Below, piece after piece: positions 38,612 through 47,707 of a stretch of 64,000 nt of DNA. The position numbers and the translations under genes are program-made. The notes under the pieces were generated by a model. The model was not told the DNA's origin and did not search any database. It saw only the letters and a list, made by a program, of their open reading frames with translations. The stretch covers positions 1,041,001 through 1,105,000 of the forward strand of contig NZ_FXUY01000002.1 of assembly GCF_900182985.1 (NCBI RefSeq), given 5' to 3'. Numbering within the stretch: the stretch's first letter is position 1; every line of letters begins with the position of its first letter. Source of the stretch: Pseudomonas helmanticensis. GTDB taxonomy: Bacteria; Pseudomonadota; Gammaproteobacteria; Pseudomonadales; Pseudomonadaceae.

Positions 38612-41352
38612 ACGCCAATGTCGCCTGGCGTACGCCATCACTCGTCGTCAGTGATGGCCGCGGCTTGCCGGTGCGGCAGGTTGCCTATTTGCGCACGTTT
38701 GCCGCAGACGCGGCCGAAGTGCTGGTTTCACGTTTCCAGCATGACCCGGCAGGCAGAGCGGTAGCGCAGTGGGATCCGCGCCTGCCAATGGCCAGTCAGG
38801 TGACCGTGTATGGTTTGAGTGGCGAACCACTCGCTGTTCACAGCGTCGATGCCGGCTGGCGTCTGACATTGCCCGGGGTGGCCGGTGAGGCGCTCGAGCG
38901 TTGGGATGAGCGCGGCAGCCATTGGCGAACCACCTTCGATGAACAATTGCGCCTGTTGACGCAGGAAAACCTCACACAGGCAGATATCGAAACCTGCATC
39001 TATGCCGACGCGAACGCCGACCCTGCCCTCAACCTGCGAGGGCGATTGATCACGTTGAGGGACGCGTCAAGCTCCAGCGACTTCGAAAGTTTCAGCCTCG
39101 CCGGTCAGTCGCTGCGCGAGACCCGCACCTTTCATGACGACATGGCGTTTGTCAGTCAACGGGTCTACAGCCCGGCAGGCCGCCTGCTGGAACACACCGA
39201 TGCCGGCGGACATCGCCAGCGACTGCGCTACGACGTTGCCGGGCAGCTCAACTTCAGCCAGTTGCGAATCAACGCCCAGCCCGACTGGAAACCGGTTTTG
39301 CGCTACGCCCAGTACGACGCCGCAGGGCAGATCACCGAACAACAGACCGCCAACGGAGTGGTCAGCCAATGGCTCTATGAACCTGAGAACGGCCGCCTGC
39401 GTCGGCAATCCTCTGCTATCGGCACGCAGCCGGCTCTGCAGGATCTTGAATACGCCTATGACGCGAAAGGCAATTGCACGCGCATCCTCGATCACGTTTT
39501 CAGTGTCAGTCACTTCGCCAACCAACGGGTCGACGGCGAACGCCTGTTCAGCTATGACTCGCTGGACCGCTTGCACAGCGCAAGCGGCTATGACGATGGC
39601 CCGCCCTCGGACATTCCCGGCTTGCCGCAGCCAACCGACCCGCACAACCGCCTCAATTACACACAGACTTATACCTACGACCACAGCGGCAACCTGATCA
39701 GGCTCCGCCATGTCCGCGCGGGTGCCAGCCATACGCGCGAGATGAGCATCGACCCCGCCAGCAATCGTGGCGTGCGCTGGAAGGCGGGCGATCCGCTACC
39801 GGACTTCGCCAGCCTGTTCGACCGCCACGGTAATCTGCTGGCCTTGCAACCCGGCCAGCCGCTGCAATGGAACACCCGCGACCAACTGGCTCGAATCACT
39901 CTGATCCATCGCGACAACAGCGCCGATGATCAAGAGCAGTACGGTTACAGCCAGGGCGTGCGGGTCTACAAGCGCCATGAGCGGCACACAACGTCCGTCA
40001 GCCACTTCGACGAAGTCCGTTATCTGCCCGGCCTGGAAATCCGCACCCGCGACAATGTCGAGGAACTGCACGTCATCATTGTCGCCAGCGGATTCGGCGA
40101 CGCGCGTTGCCTGCACTGGACAGGCGAACCGCCGACAATCGATAGCGATCAATTGCGCTACACCCTCAACGATCATTGCGGTTCCAGCCTGATGGAACTG
40201 GATCAGCAGGCGCGTCTGATCAGTCACGAAGGTTATTACCCGTTTGGGGCGACCGCGTGGTTGCGCGCCCGCTCGGGGCTGGAGGTCAGTTACAAGACCG
40301 TACGTTATTCAGGCCGGGAAATGGACGTCAGCGGCCTTTATTACTATGGCGCAAGATATTACGCGCCGTGGTTGCAACGCTGGATCAGCGCGGACCCTGG
40401 AGGCGATGTCGACGGGCTGAACCTGTACGCATTCGTCGGCAATAACCCGATGAACTATTTCGATGACGCCGGGCTCAATCGCTCGCCCAACGAACTCAAG
40501 CGACTGATCAGCTGGAACATGCAGGCGTTGTCTTCCATAGATCAAAAAATGAGTACCCTTCAGGGCCAACTGATCAACCTGCAACATCCAGGGAAATGGC
40601 GCACGACGCTGGCCAGGAACGTTGCTTATCAAGTCGGCAGCGCCGCCACCGGCTGGTTTACCTCGTTCAATGCCGCCACGTTTGCCTCCGAAGCCATGCC
40701 CGGGCTTTCCGCTGATTTGATCGGCCTGACACTGGGCAACAACATCGCCGACCGGAGCGTTGGCACTTATGACACGCTGGTGGAACAACTGACGTTGAAC
40801 TCGCCGATTGTCCCCCGCACCTCTACCTTCAACCGTGATGCCATTGCGGCAGAGCTGCAGCCACCATCCGCGCTCCCCTCCCGCGAAAAGTACGACGTGC
40901 GCAGCCGTGAGGGTTTGCAACAATTGGCGGTGGATGGCATCAGTAAAGTCGTCGGCGCCTATGTGCCCGGTGTGGGTGAGGCCATGGCCCTGGGCAGCCT
41001 TGCACAGCAAGCCAATGAGGCCGAGGAAGGCCTGTCATCGCTGAAACTGGCAAAAATCCACAGCACTCTCGATGAACTCGATGCGATGGTCACGCGATTG
41101 ACCGCATCGACCAACACCGCGTTTGCCGAACTGGGAATTAACGAGTTTTACGATGAACAAAACGGAATGCGCAGCTACCTGGTTGACCTGGCACTCAATC
41201 GGGTAGGCACAGCCAAGGCGAAAATGTTACGCCAGTCTGATGCGAAGCAGCTTGTGGGATTCGCCCGTAATAATATCGGGACCACTCGAGAATTCCTCAA
41301 CACCTATCAGCAAAAAGTCCCGATCATTCGCAATCGGTATCGGGGCAAATGA
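38608..41352 (+). CDS. Tc toxin TcC subunit 1 (Rhs core with orphan C-terminal toxin region)
   Basis: A 914-residue TccC-like protein. Residues 1-620 form the Rhs/YD-repeat half of the toxin cocoon, with YTYDHSGNLIRLRHVRAG and the core SGREMDVSGLYYYGARYYAP, RWISADPGGDVDGLNLYAFV. The self-cleavage motif NPMNYFDDAGL ends at L623. The released C-terminal region (about 624-914, 291 residues) has no family I recognise. It is mostly helical, with a glycine/alanine-rich part near GISKVVGAYVPGVGEAMALG, and ends in a basic tail (RNRYRGK). Translation is coupled to TcB by ATGA. Confidence 0.9.
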   Translation: MNANVAWRTPSLVVSDGRGLPVRQVAYLRTFAADAAEVLVSRFQHDPAGRAVAQWDPRLPMASQVTVYGLSGEPLAVHSVDAGWRLTLPGVAGEALERWDERGSHWRTTFDEQLRLLTQENLTQADIETCIYADANADPALNLRGRLITLRDASSSSDFESFSLAGQSLRETRTFHDDMAFVSQRVYSPAGRLLEHTDAGGHRQRLRYDVAGQLNFSQLRINAQPDWKPVLRYAQYDAAGQITEQQTANGVVSQWLYEPENGRLRRQSSAIGTQPALQDLEYAYDAKGNCTRILDHVFSVSHFANQRVDGERLFSYDSLDRLHSASGYDDGPPSDIPGLPQPTDPHNRLNYTQTYTYDHSGNLIRLRHVRAGASHTREMSIDPASNRGVRWKAGDPLPDFASLFDRHGNLLALQPGQPLQWNTRDQLARITLIHRDNSADDQEQYGYSQGVRVYKRHERHTTSVSHFDEVRYLPGLEIRTRDNVEELHVIIVASGFGDARCLHWTGEPPTIDSDQLRYTLNDHCGSSLMELDQQARLISHEGYYPFGATAWLRARSGLEVSYKTVRYSGREMDVSGLYYYGARYYAPWLQRWISADPGGDVDGLNLYAFVGNNPMNYFDDAGLNRSPNELKRLISWNMQALSSIDQKMSTLQGQLINLQHPGKWRTTLARNVAYQVGSAATGWFTSFNAATFASEAMPGLSADLIGLTLGNNIADRSVGTYDTLVEQLTLNSPIVPRTSTFNRDAIAAELQPPSALPSREKYDVRSREGLQQLAVDGISKVVGAYVPGVGEAMALGSLAQQANEAEEGLSSLKLAKIHSTLDELDAMVTRLTASTNTAFAELGINEFYDEQNGMRSYLVDLALNRVGTAKAKMLRQSDAKQLVGFARNNIGTTREFLNTYQQKVPIIRNRYRGK

Positions 41353-41395
41353 ATTGCACAGACCTGAGGTCACCCCGGGTAATGGAGCGTCGGAG

Positions 41396-44227
41396 ATGAG
41401 CGCCAACCTCCACTTTCGAACGCCTCGGTTGCAGGTAATCGATAACCGCGGATTGCCCGTGCGTGTCGTCGACTACTTGCGCACTGCGGCGGGTCAAACC
41501 AGTGAATCGCTCATCACTCGCCAAGTGTACGACTTCAACGCACGGTTAACGGCACAATGGGATCCGCGTCTGTTCGGCGCATCGCCGAAAGCCAACCTCA
41601 ACACCGTTCACGGTTTGGCCGGCAGCCCGCTGAAAATCGACAGCGTCGATGCTGGCTGGCGCGTGACCCTGCCTGGGCTGGCAGATGAAGTGCTGCAACG
41701 CTGGGACCAGCGCGGCAACCACTGGCGCTATCACTACGACGCGCTGTTGCGGCCGATTGAAATTGTCGAGAATGAACAAACCCGGCACGAACAATTCACC
41801 TATGGCGATAACGACGCCAACGCCGGAGACAATCTGCGTGGGCAGTTGCTGACGTTGCAGGACTCTTCCGGTATTTCCAACTGGCCGAACTTCAGCCTGC
41901 TCGGCCAACCACTGGTTCAGATACGGGTCTTCGACGATGGCATCAGTCATCGGAGCGCACAAACCTACAGCCCGCTTAACCAGACATTGACGCAAACCGA
42001 TGCCGGTGGTCATCGACAAAACCTGCACTTTGACCTCGCCGGGCAACTCAGGCAGGTGACACTTATGTGCCACGGTGCCAGCCAGTTGCAACCTGTCTGG
42101 CTGGATATGCAGTACAACGCCGCCGGACAACTTATCGAGCAGCACGCCGCCAATGACATGCGCAGCCGCTGTCATTACGACCCGCGCGATGGTCGGCTGA
42201 ACCGATCACAAGCGTCGATTCCCGGACAGGCTGCGCAGCAGCATCTGGTGTATGGCTATGACCGTATCGGCAACGTATTGCATATCCAGGACCTGACCTT
42301 TCAGCCCGTGTACTTCGCCAACCAGCTGATCGATGGCGAGCGGCATTTCGAATATGACTCACTCTACCGGCTGACCCGCGCCAGCGGCCATGACGCCTCC
42401 CCGACCAGTGACCTGCCCGGTCGTCCGCTGCCCAGTGACCCGCAAAACCTGCGCAATTACACCCAGCACTTTGTTTACGATCAGGGCAATAACCTGACTC
42501 GACTGGTGCACGCGCGCGAAGTCGGTGGCTACACGCGGCAGATGCTCGTCGACCCTGCGAGCAACCGTGCGCTGCACTGGAAAGAGGCAGATCCGCTACC
42601 CGATTTCGCGGCATTTTTTGACGCCCACGGCAATCAGCGCAAACTCCAGCACGGTGCTGCTCTGTTCTGGAACGCGCACGACCAGTTGCGTCAGGTGACG
42701 TTGCTCGAACATGACAACGGCCTGGCGGATGACTGCGAAGTCTATGTCTACAGCCAGGGCGAGCGCGTCGGCAAACGCCACCAAACCCATACCGCCAGTG
42801 CAACGCATTATCTTCAGGTGCGTTATTTGCCAGGTCTGGAAATTCGCACCCGCGACAACGGCGAAGAACTGCATGTCATCACCCTGCCCGGCAGCGTGCG
42901 TTGTCTGCACTGGCGGGAAAAACCTCCCGCGCATGTCGAAAACAATCAGCTGCGTTACAGCCTCGATGATCATCTCGGCTCAAGCCTGATCGAGGTGGAC
43001 CAACTCGGCCGGCTCATCAGCCGCGAAACCTACTATCCGTTCGGCGGCACGGCGCTGTGGCTCCCCAGCTCAAGCACGGCGGTGGACTACAAGACTCTGC
43101 GCTACAGCGGCAAGGAAATGGACGTCAGCGGTTTGTACTACTACGGCATGCGCTATTACGCGCCCTGGCTGCAGCGCTGGATCAGTGCCGACCCGGCGGG
43201 GGATGTCGACGGACTTAATTTTTATGCATTCGTGGGCAACGATCCGCTCGGCAATATTGACCTTGGGGGCACTGAAACCCTAAGGCTCAAAGGCTTGGAT
43301 GCGATCATCGCCAGTAGCCTCAGGGGCGACGAACGCCGGCGCCAACGCAACGCTCCCGGCCTGGCCAGGCAATCACTTTCAAAAGCGATTGATCGGCACC
43401 TGAATATCCTCGCCATCTCGCTGCGGCGTGGCATCGATGCGCAACAGCAGATTCTCAATCACCGTTCGAGCACCGACTTCGCGGTGTCTTCCTTGCGCCG
43501 AGGCGGTGTCCACCTTACCGGGCAAATCGTTTCCTACGGTGCCGGAATAGCCGTCGGTATCGGCGCCCAGGCCTTGGGGGCCGTCGCTCCGGGGGCGGGC
43601 AACGTGGTGGGGGTTGCCATGGGATTCGCCGCGAAAAAAACCGTCAGTGCCTTATGGGATTATGCAGCAGAGCGCACCGGAGCCAGTGCTTCGATCAAGT
43701 TCAAGGCCAGCCGGATATCGATGGAAAAAATCATCCTGAAAGCCGAGTACAAAACCATGTCGCCCATCAACTACATCCAGCAGAAATATTCAAAAATGCT
43801 TCCCGACACGCAAAAGGGTGCATTGAAGGGCATCAAGGAAGGAGCCAGCACGGCCGTCGGACTGGCAGCCAAATCATTTGCTCCCGACATGGCGAGTGAA
43901 GTCAGTGCTACAGCCAGTGGCTTGCTCGGCGCGGTGGAAATAGTTCATGAAATGGTGGGTGGGAGCGGTGAACTTTCGGCAGAGAAAATCGCCAAGGGCG
44001 ATCGCAACCTGACAAACCTGATCGGCGCATTGAACAGCAATCTGGCCGCGATCACCGCGCAGTTTGAGATGACTGGCGTCAGCGCCATGAACACCTTCAG
44101 TTTCTTTGGCGAGAACGCTGGCGACTCGGTCGAAAGCCTGACCCAGGCCACTCGCTCAGTGATCGGCGAACTGACCTACGCGCGCACCATGCTGCGTTCC
44201 CACTCGCGCAAATTCACTCAGGTCTGA
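41396..44227 (+). CDS. Tc toxin TcC subunit 2 (Rhs core with a different orphan C-terminal region)
   Basis: A 943-residue second TccC-like protein, paralogous to the previous gene through the Rhs core (RGLPVRVVDYLRTAAG; SGKEMDVSGLYYYGMRYYAP; RWISADPAGDVDGLNFYAFV). The autoprotease end is NDPLGNIDLGG (G625), after which about 318 residues diverge completely from TcC1. This tail has a long glycine/alanine-rich hydrophobic segment (SYGAGIAVGIGAQALGAVAP; GNVVGVAMGFAAKKT) suggestive of membrane interaction. ATG at 41396 follows GGAG by 8 bases; upstream in-frame codons are read from inside TcC1. No known toxin family is recognised. Confidence 0.9.
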   Translation: MSANLHFRTPRLQVIDNRGLPVRVVDYLRTAAGQTSESLITRQVYDFNARLTAQWDPRLFGASPKANLNTVHGLAGSPLKIDSVDAGWRVTLPGLADEVLQRWDQRGNHWRYHYDALLRPIEIVENEQTRHEQFTYGDNDANAGDNLRGQLLTLQDSSGISNWPNFSLLGQPLVQIRVFDDGISHRSAQTYSPLNQTLTQTDAGGHRQNLHFDLAGQLRQVTLMCHGASQLQPVWLDMQYNAAGQLIEQHAANDMRSRCHYDPRDGRLNRSQASIPGQAAQQHLVYGYDRIGNVLHIQDLTFQPVYFANQLIDGERHFEYDSLYRLTRASGHDASPTSDLPGRPLPSDPQNLRNYTQHFVYDQGNNLTRLVHAREVGGYTRQMLVDPASNRALHWKEADPLPDFAAFFDAHGNQRKLQHGAALFWNAHDQLRQVTLLEHDNGLADDCEVYVYSQGERVGKRHQTHTASATHYLQVRYLPGLEIRTRDNGEELHVITLPGSVRCLHWREKPPAHVENNQLRYSLDDHLGSSLIEVDQLGRLISRETYYPFGGTALWLPSSSTAVDYKTLRYSGKEMDVSGLYYYGMRYYAPWLQRWISADPAGDVDGLNFYAFVGNDPLGNIDLGGTETLRLKGLDAIIASSLRGDERRRQRNAPGLARQSLSKAIDRHLNILAISLRRGIDAQQQILNHRSSTDFAVSSLRRGGVHLTGQIVSYGAGIAVGIGAQALGAVAPGAGNVVGVAMGFAAKKTVSALWDYAAERTGASASIKFKASRISMEKIILKAEYKTMSPINYIQQKYSKMLPDTQKGALKGIKEGASTAVGLAAKSFAPDMASEVSATASGLLGAVEIVHEMVGGSGELSAEKIAKGDRNLTNLIGALNSNLAAITAQFEMTGVSAMNTFSFFGENAGDSVESLTQATRSVIGELTYARTMLRSHSRKFTQV

Positions 44228-44305
44228 TCGGCTAACGAGTCATTCGAGAAGGATCGCCGGACCCATGCTATCGTGCCGGCCCGTCCCTTTATCCATTAGC
44301 CCAGC

Positions 44306-46066
44306 ATGCTGCCGACTTCCCGTACCTTGCGTCTGTCGTTGTATACCTTGCTGATTGTCGCCGGTGCGGCGCTTGCCGCGACGCTTGCCATTCGCCACGC
44401 CGAACGTCAGGCGCAGGAGGAGGACGCGGCCCGCGCCAATCAGCAACTGGCGTTGTATGCCAATTCTCTGCACACCCTGATTGATCGCTATCGCGCCCTC
44501 CCCGCCGTGCTGGCGCTGGATCCGCAATTGCGCTCGGCACTGGCAGGTTCCGTCGATGCTGACGAACAGGCGGGGCTAAATCTCAAGCTGGAAAAGATCA
44601 ACGGTGCGGCGCAGTCGTCGACCCTTGAGCTGCTCGATCACACTGGCCTCGCTGTCGCGGCGAGTAACTGGCGCCTGCCCAGCAGTTATGTTGGCCACAA
44701 CTACGGTTTCCGCCCCTATTTCAGCCAGACCCGCACCCAAGGCACTGGACGTTTTTATGCGGTGGGCGTGACCAGTGGCATCCCCGGTTATTTCCTTTCC
44801 AGCGCGGTGCTCGGCGACCACGACGAGTTCCTCGGGGCGATGGTGGTCAAGCTGGAATTTCCGGAACTGGAACGCGAATGGGGCCAGGGCAACGACACGC
44901 TGCTGGTCAGCGATGCACGCGGAATCATCTTCATCGCCAATCAACCGGGCTGGCGTTACCGCGCCTTGCGTCCGCTGAGCGCCAGCGACATGGCCGAGAT
45001 CCACAGCACGCGTCAGTACGACAAACAGGCACTGCTGCCGCTGACCTACCTGTCGCTGCGCAGCTTCGATGAAAACAGCGATCTGACTCGCGTCGAAGGC
45101 CCGCAAGGCACGGCGGATTACCTGTGGGAATCGCTGCCGCTGACCACCGAAGGCTGGACCCTGCATTTGCTCCGCCATCCACAGGTCGCCTTCGAAGATT
45201 TGCGCAACGCCGGGCTCGCTGCCGCCGGCGTATGGCTGGCGCTGGTGTTTCTGTTGCTGTTCCTCAATCAACGCTGGCGCCTGGCGAAAATGCGCCAGCG
45301 CAGCCGCGCAGAACTCGAGCAACTAGTCGAGGAACGCACGCGCGATTTGCGCACGGCGCAGGACGGTCTGGTGCAGTCGGCCAAACTCGCCGCTCTGGGG
45401 CAGATGTCTGCGGCGCTGGCCCACGAAATCAATCAGCCGCTGACCGCTCAGCGCATGCAACTGGCGACACTGCGCCTGCTGCTCGACCATGGCCGCGTCG
45501 ACGATGCCTATAAAGCCCTGAAACCAGTGGACGAAATGCTCACGCGCATGGCCTCCCTCACCGGTCACTTGAAAACCTTTGCGCGCAAAAGCCCCAGCGG
45601 CCTGCGCGAGCGTCTGGACCTGGCGACGGTGGTCGACCAATCCCTGCAACTGCTCGATGCCCGGCTGCGCGATGAACAGGTCAGTCTGGTGCTCCACCTG
45701 GCGCGTCCGGCCTGGGTGCGCGGCGATGCGATTCGTCTCGAACAGGTGCTGATCAATCTGCTGCGCAACGCCCTCGATGCCATGCACGGCAAACCGTGCA
45801 AACGCCTGGAAATTCGCCTGGAAGCCGACGAACAACTGTGGCGCCTGAGCGTCAGCGACAATGGCGGCGGGATCGCCGAAGAACACCTGGGCCAGGTCTT
45901 CGACCCGTTCTTCACCACTAAACCGGTGGGTGACGGACTGGGCCTCGGGCTGGCGGTATCCTTTGCCATCGTGCATGAATCCGGCGGTCGCCTGAGCGCC
46001 GAGAATGGCGACAGCGGCGCAGTGTTCAGCCTGACTCTACCGATCGATCTGGAGGCGCATATCTGA
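44306..46066 (+). CDS. mifS: Sensor histidine kinase, MifS/DctB type
   Basis: A 586-residue membrane kinase. One transmembrane segment (LYTLLIVAGAALAATLAI), a periplasmic double-Cache-like sensor (about 35-285), and a second membrane segment (VWLALVFLLLFL) precede a HisKA domain with the phospho-acceptor H373 in ALAHEINQPLTAQRM. The ATPase domain has NLLRNALDAM and VSDNGGGIAEEHLGQVFDPF. The regulator gene overlaps its stop (TGATG). Adjacent to an alpha-ketoglutarate-type permease, it probably senses a C5/C4 dicarboxylate; in P. aeruginosa MifS/MifR control the transporter PcaT. The mif name rests on this context. Confidence 0.85.
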   Translation: MLPTSRTLRLSLYTLLIVAGAALAATLAIRHAERQAQEEDAARANQQLALYANSLHTLIDRYRALPAVLALDPQLRSALAGSVDADEQAGLNLKLEKINGAAQSSTLELLDHTGLAVAASNWRLPSSYVGHNYGFRPYFSQTRTQGTGRFYAVGVTSGIPGYFLSSAVLGDHDEFLGAMVVKLEFPELEREWGQGNDTLLVSDARGIIFIANQPGWRYRALRPLSASDMAEIHSTRQYDKQALLPLTYLSLRSFDENSDLTRVEGPQGTADYLWESLPLTTEGWTLHLLRHPQVAFEDLRNAGLAAAGVWLALVFLLLFLNQRWRLAKMRQRSRAELEQLVEERTRDLRTAQDGLVQSAKLAALGQMSAALAHEINQPLTAQRMQLATLRLLLDHGRVDDAYKALKPVDEMLTRMASLTGHLKTFARKSPSGLRERLDLATVVDQSLQLLDARLRDEQVSLVLHLARPAWVRGDAIRLEQVLINLLRNALDAMHGKPCKRLEIRLEADEQLWRLSVSDNGGGIAEEHLGQVFDPFFTTKPVGDGLGLGLAVSFAIVHESGGRLSAENGDSGAVFSLTLPIDLEAHI

Positions 46067-47397
46067 TGCTCAATTCGGTGATGGTGGTCGATGACGAAAG
46101 CAGCATTCGCAGCGCCGTCGAACAGTGGTTGAGCCTGTCGGGATTCGCGGTGCAATTGTTCAGTCGCGCCGAAGAATGCCTCGCCGCCCTGCCCGCGCAT
46201 TTCCCCGGGGTGATTCTCAGCGACGTGCGCATGCCCGGCATGGGCGGGCTGCAACTGCTCGCCGAAGTGCAGCGCCGCGACGCCGATCTGCCGGTGATTC
46301 TGCTCACCGGGCATGGCGATGTCCCCATGGCGGTCGAAGCGATGCGCGACGGCGCCTACGATTTCCTCGAAAAGCCGTTCAGCCCGGAAAGCCTGCTCGG
46401 CAGTTTGCGCCGGGCCCTGGATAAACGACGCCTGGTCCTCGAAAACCGCGCGCTGCACGAACAGGCCGATCACCGCGCGAAACTCGATGCAACGTTGCTC
46501 GGCGTGTCGAAAGGCTTGCAGACTTTGCGCCGGCAGGTTCTGGATCTGGCGGCGCTGCCGGTCAACGTATTGATCCGTGGCGAAACCGGCAGCGGCAAAG
46601 AACTGGTTGCACGTTGCCTGCACGATTTCGGCCCACGTGCCGACAAGCCCTTCGTGGCGCTGAACTGCGCAGCGATCCCCGAGCAGTTGTTCGAAGCCGA
46701 GTTGTTCGGGCATGAGAGCGGCGCCTTCACCGGCGCCTCCGGCAAGCGCATCGGCAAACTGGAATACGCCGATGGCGGCACGCTGTTTCTCGATGAAATC
46801 GAAAGCATGCCGCTCGCCCAGCAAGTGAAATTGCTGCGGGTGTTGCAGGAGCAGAAACTGGAACGCCTGGGTTCGAACCAGAGCATTCGCGTCGACTTGC
46901 GCATCGTTGCGGCAACCAAACCCGACTTGCTCGACGAAGCCCGTGCCGGTCGCTTTCGGGAAGACCTGGCGTATCGCCTGAATGTCGCCGAACTGCGTTT
47001 ACCGCCGTTGCGTGAGCGCCGCGAGGACATTCCGTTGTTGTTCGAAACCTTCGCACAGAGTGCGGCGCAGCGCCTGGGCCGAACCTTCCCGCCGCTGAGC
47101 GGTGCACAGTTGAGTCATCTGCTCAGCCATGACTGGCCGGGCAATGTCCGCGAGCTGGCGAACGTTGCCGAACGGCAGGTGCTGGGGCTGGACGAGCCGG
47201 CACCGGGGATCGATCCGGGGCAATCGCTGGCGGCGCAGCAGGAAGCGTTCGAGGCGCAGTGTTTGCGTGCAGCGCTGACCCGGCACAAGGGCGACGTCAA
47301 AGCGGTGCTTGAAGAGCTGCAACTGCCACGCCGCACGTTCAATGAAAAGCTGCAGCGGCATGGGTTGAGTCGGGAGATGTTTGTTTCAGGCAGTTGA
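46066..47397 (+). CDS. mifR: Sigma-54-dependent response regulator, MifR/DctD type
   Basis: A 443-residue NtrC-family activator. The receiver domain carries phospho-acceptor D53 (VILSDVRMPGMGG). The AAA+ domain has RGETGSGKE (Walker A), GAFTGA at residues 219-224 (sigma-54 contact) and LFLDEIESMPLAQQ. A C-terminal Fis-type helix-turn-helix includes KGDVKAVLEELQLPRRTFNE. It overlaps the kinase gene. Two palindromic sites and a sigma-54 promoter just downstream, before the permease, are its likely targets. Confidence 0.9.
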   Translation: MLNSVMVVDDESSIRSAVEQWLSLSGFAVQLFSRAEECLAALPAHFPGVILSDVRMPGMGGLQLLAEVQRRDADLPVILLTGHGDVPMAVEAMRDGAYDFLEKPFSPESLLGSLRRALDKRRLVLENRALHEQADHRAKLDATLLGVSKGLQTLRRQVLDLAALPVNVLIRGETGSGKELVARCLHDFGPRADKPFVALNCAAIPEQLFEAELFGHESGAFTGASGKRIGKLEYADGGTLFLDEIESMPLAQQVKLLRVLQEQKLERLGSNQSIRVDLRIVAATKPDLLDEARAGRFREDLAYRLNVAELRLPPLRERREDIPLLFETFAQSAAQRLGRTFPPLSGAQLSHLLSHDWPGNVRELANVAERQVLGLDEPAPGIDPGQSLAAQQEAFEAQCLRAALTRHKGDVKAVLEELQLPRRTFNEKLQRHGLSREMFVSGS

Positions 47398-47420
47398 GTT
47401 TTGTTGCGCCTGTAATGCCG

Positions 47421-47508
47421 TCTTCGCGAGCAAGCCCGCTCCCACAGTGGACCGTATTTCTCCTGATGAAATGCGGTTCACTGTGGGAGCGGGCTTGCTC
47501 GCGAAGAG
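47421..47508. repeat. REP pair (REPIN) with 29-bp arms
   Basis: TCTTCGCGAGCAAGCCCGCT with CCCACAGTG (47421-47449) is exactly inverted at 47480-47508. It lies 23 bp after the mifR stop and may act as a transcript-end hairpin. Confidence 0.85.
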
Positions 47509-47539
47509 GCCCGACCCAACACACAAAACCCATCCTGCG

Positions 47540-47589
47540 TAAGCGTTTTTCCGCTCATCCCATTCCAACAATAAGCGGATTTCCGCTCA
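47540..47589 (+). promoter_or_regulatory. Duplicated upstream activator sites for the permease promoter
   Basis: Two near-identical 18-bp sites, TAAGCGTTTTTCCGCTCA (47540-47557) and TAAGCGGATTTCCGCTCA (47572-47589), lie exactly 32 bp apart (about three helical turns). The second contains the palindrome AGCGGA-TT-TCCGCT. They are 40-90 bp upstream of a sigma-54 promoter, the usual arrangement for an NtrC-type dimer pair, so MifR is the expected ligand (inference). Confidence 0.7.
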
Positions 47590-47629
47590 CCAAACCGCCC
47601 TGCCCCCTCTAAACCGGCTCTCTCGCCGT

Positions 47630-47645
47630 TGGCACAGCTCCTGCT
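47630..47645 (+). promoter_or_regulatory. Sigma-54 promoter of dicarboxylate permease
   Basis: TTGGCACAGCTCCTGCT contains the -24 GG (47631-47632) and -12 GC (47643-47644) dinucleotides with the required 10-bp separation, and TGGCAC matches the -24 consensus. Transcription would start near 47656, about 50 bp before the permease ATG. Confidence 0.8.
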
Positions 47646-47707
47646 ATAGCCCACGCAGGCTGCGTTTTAACGCGCTCCACAAAAACAATTAAACGAAGGA
47701 TCCTTCA

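Noticed and set aside
38608..44227. Rhs/contact-dependent polymorphic toxins with immunity genes
   Set aside because: No small immunity gene follows either Rhs tail, and TcB precedes them with an overlap, so TcC subunits fit better.
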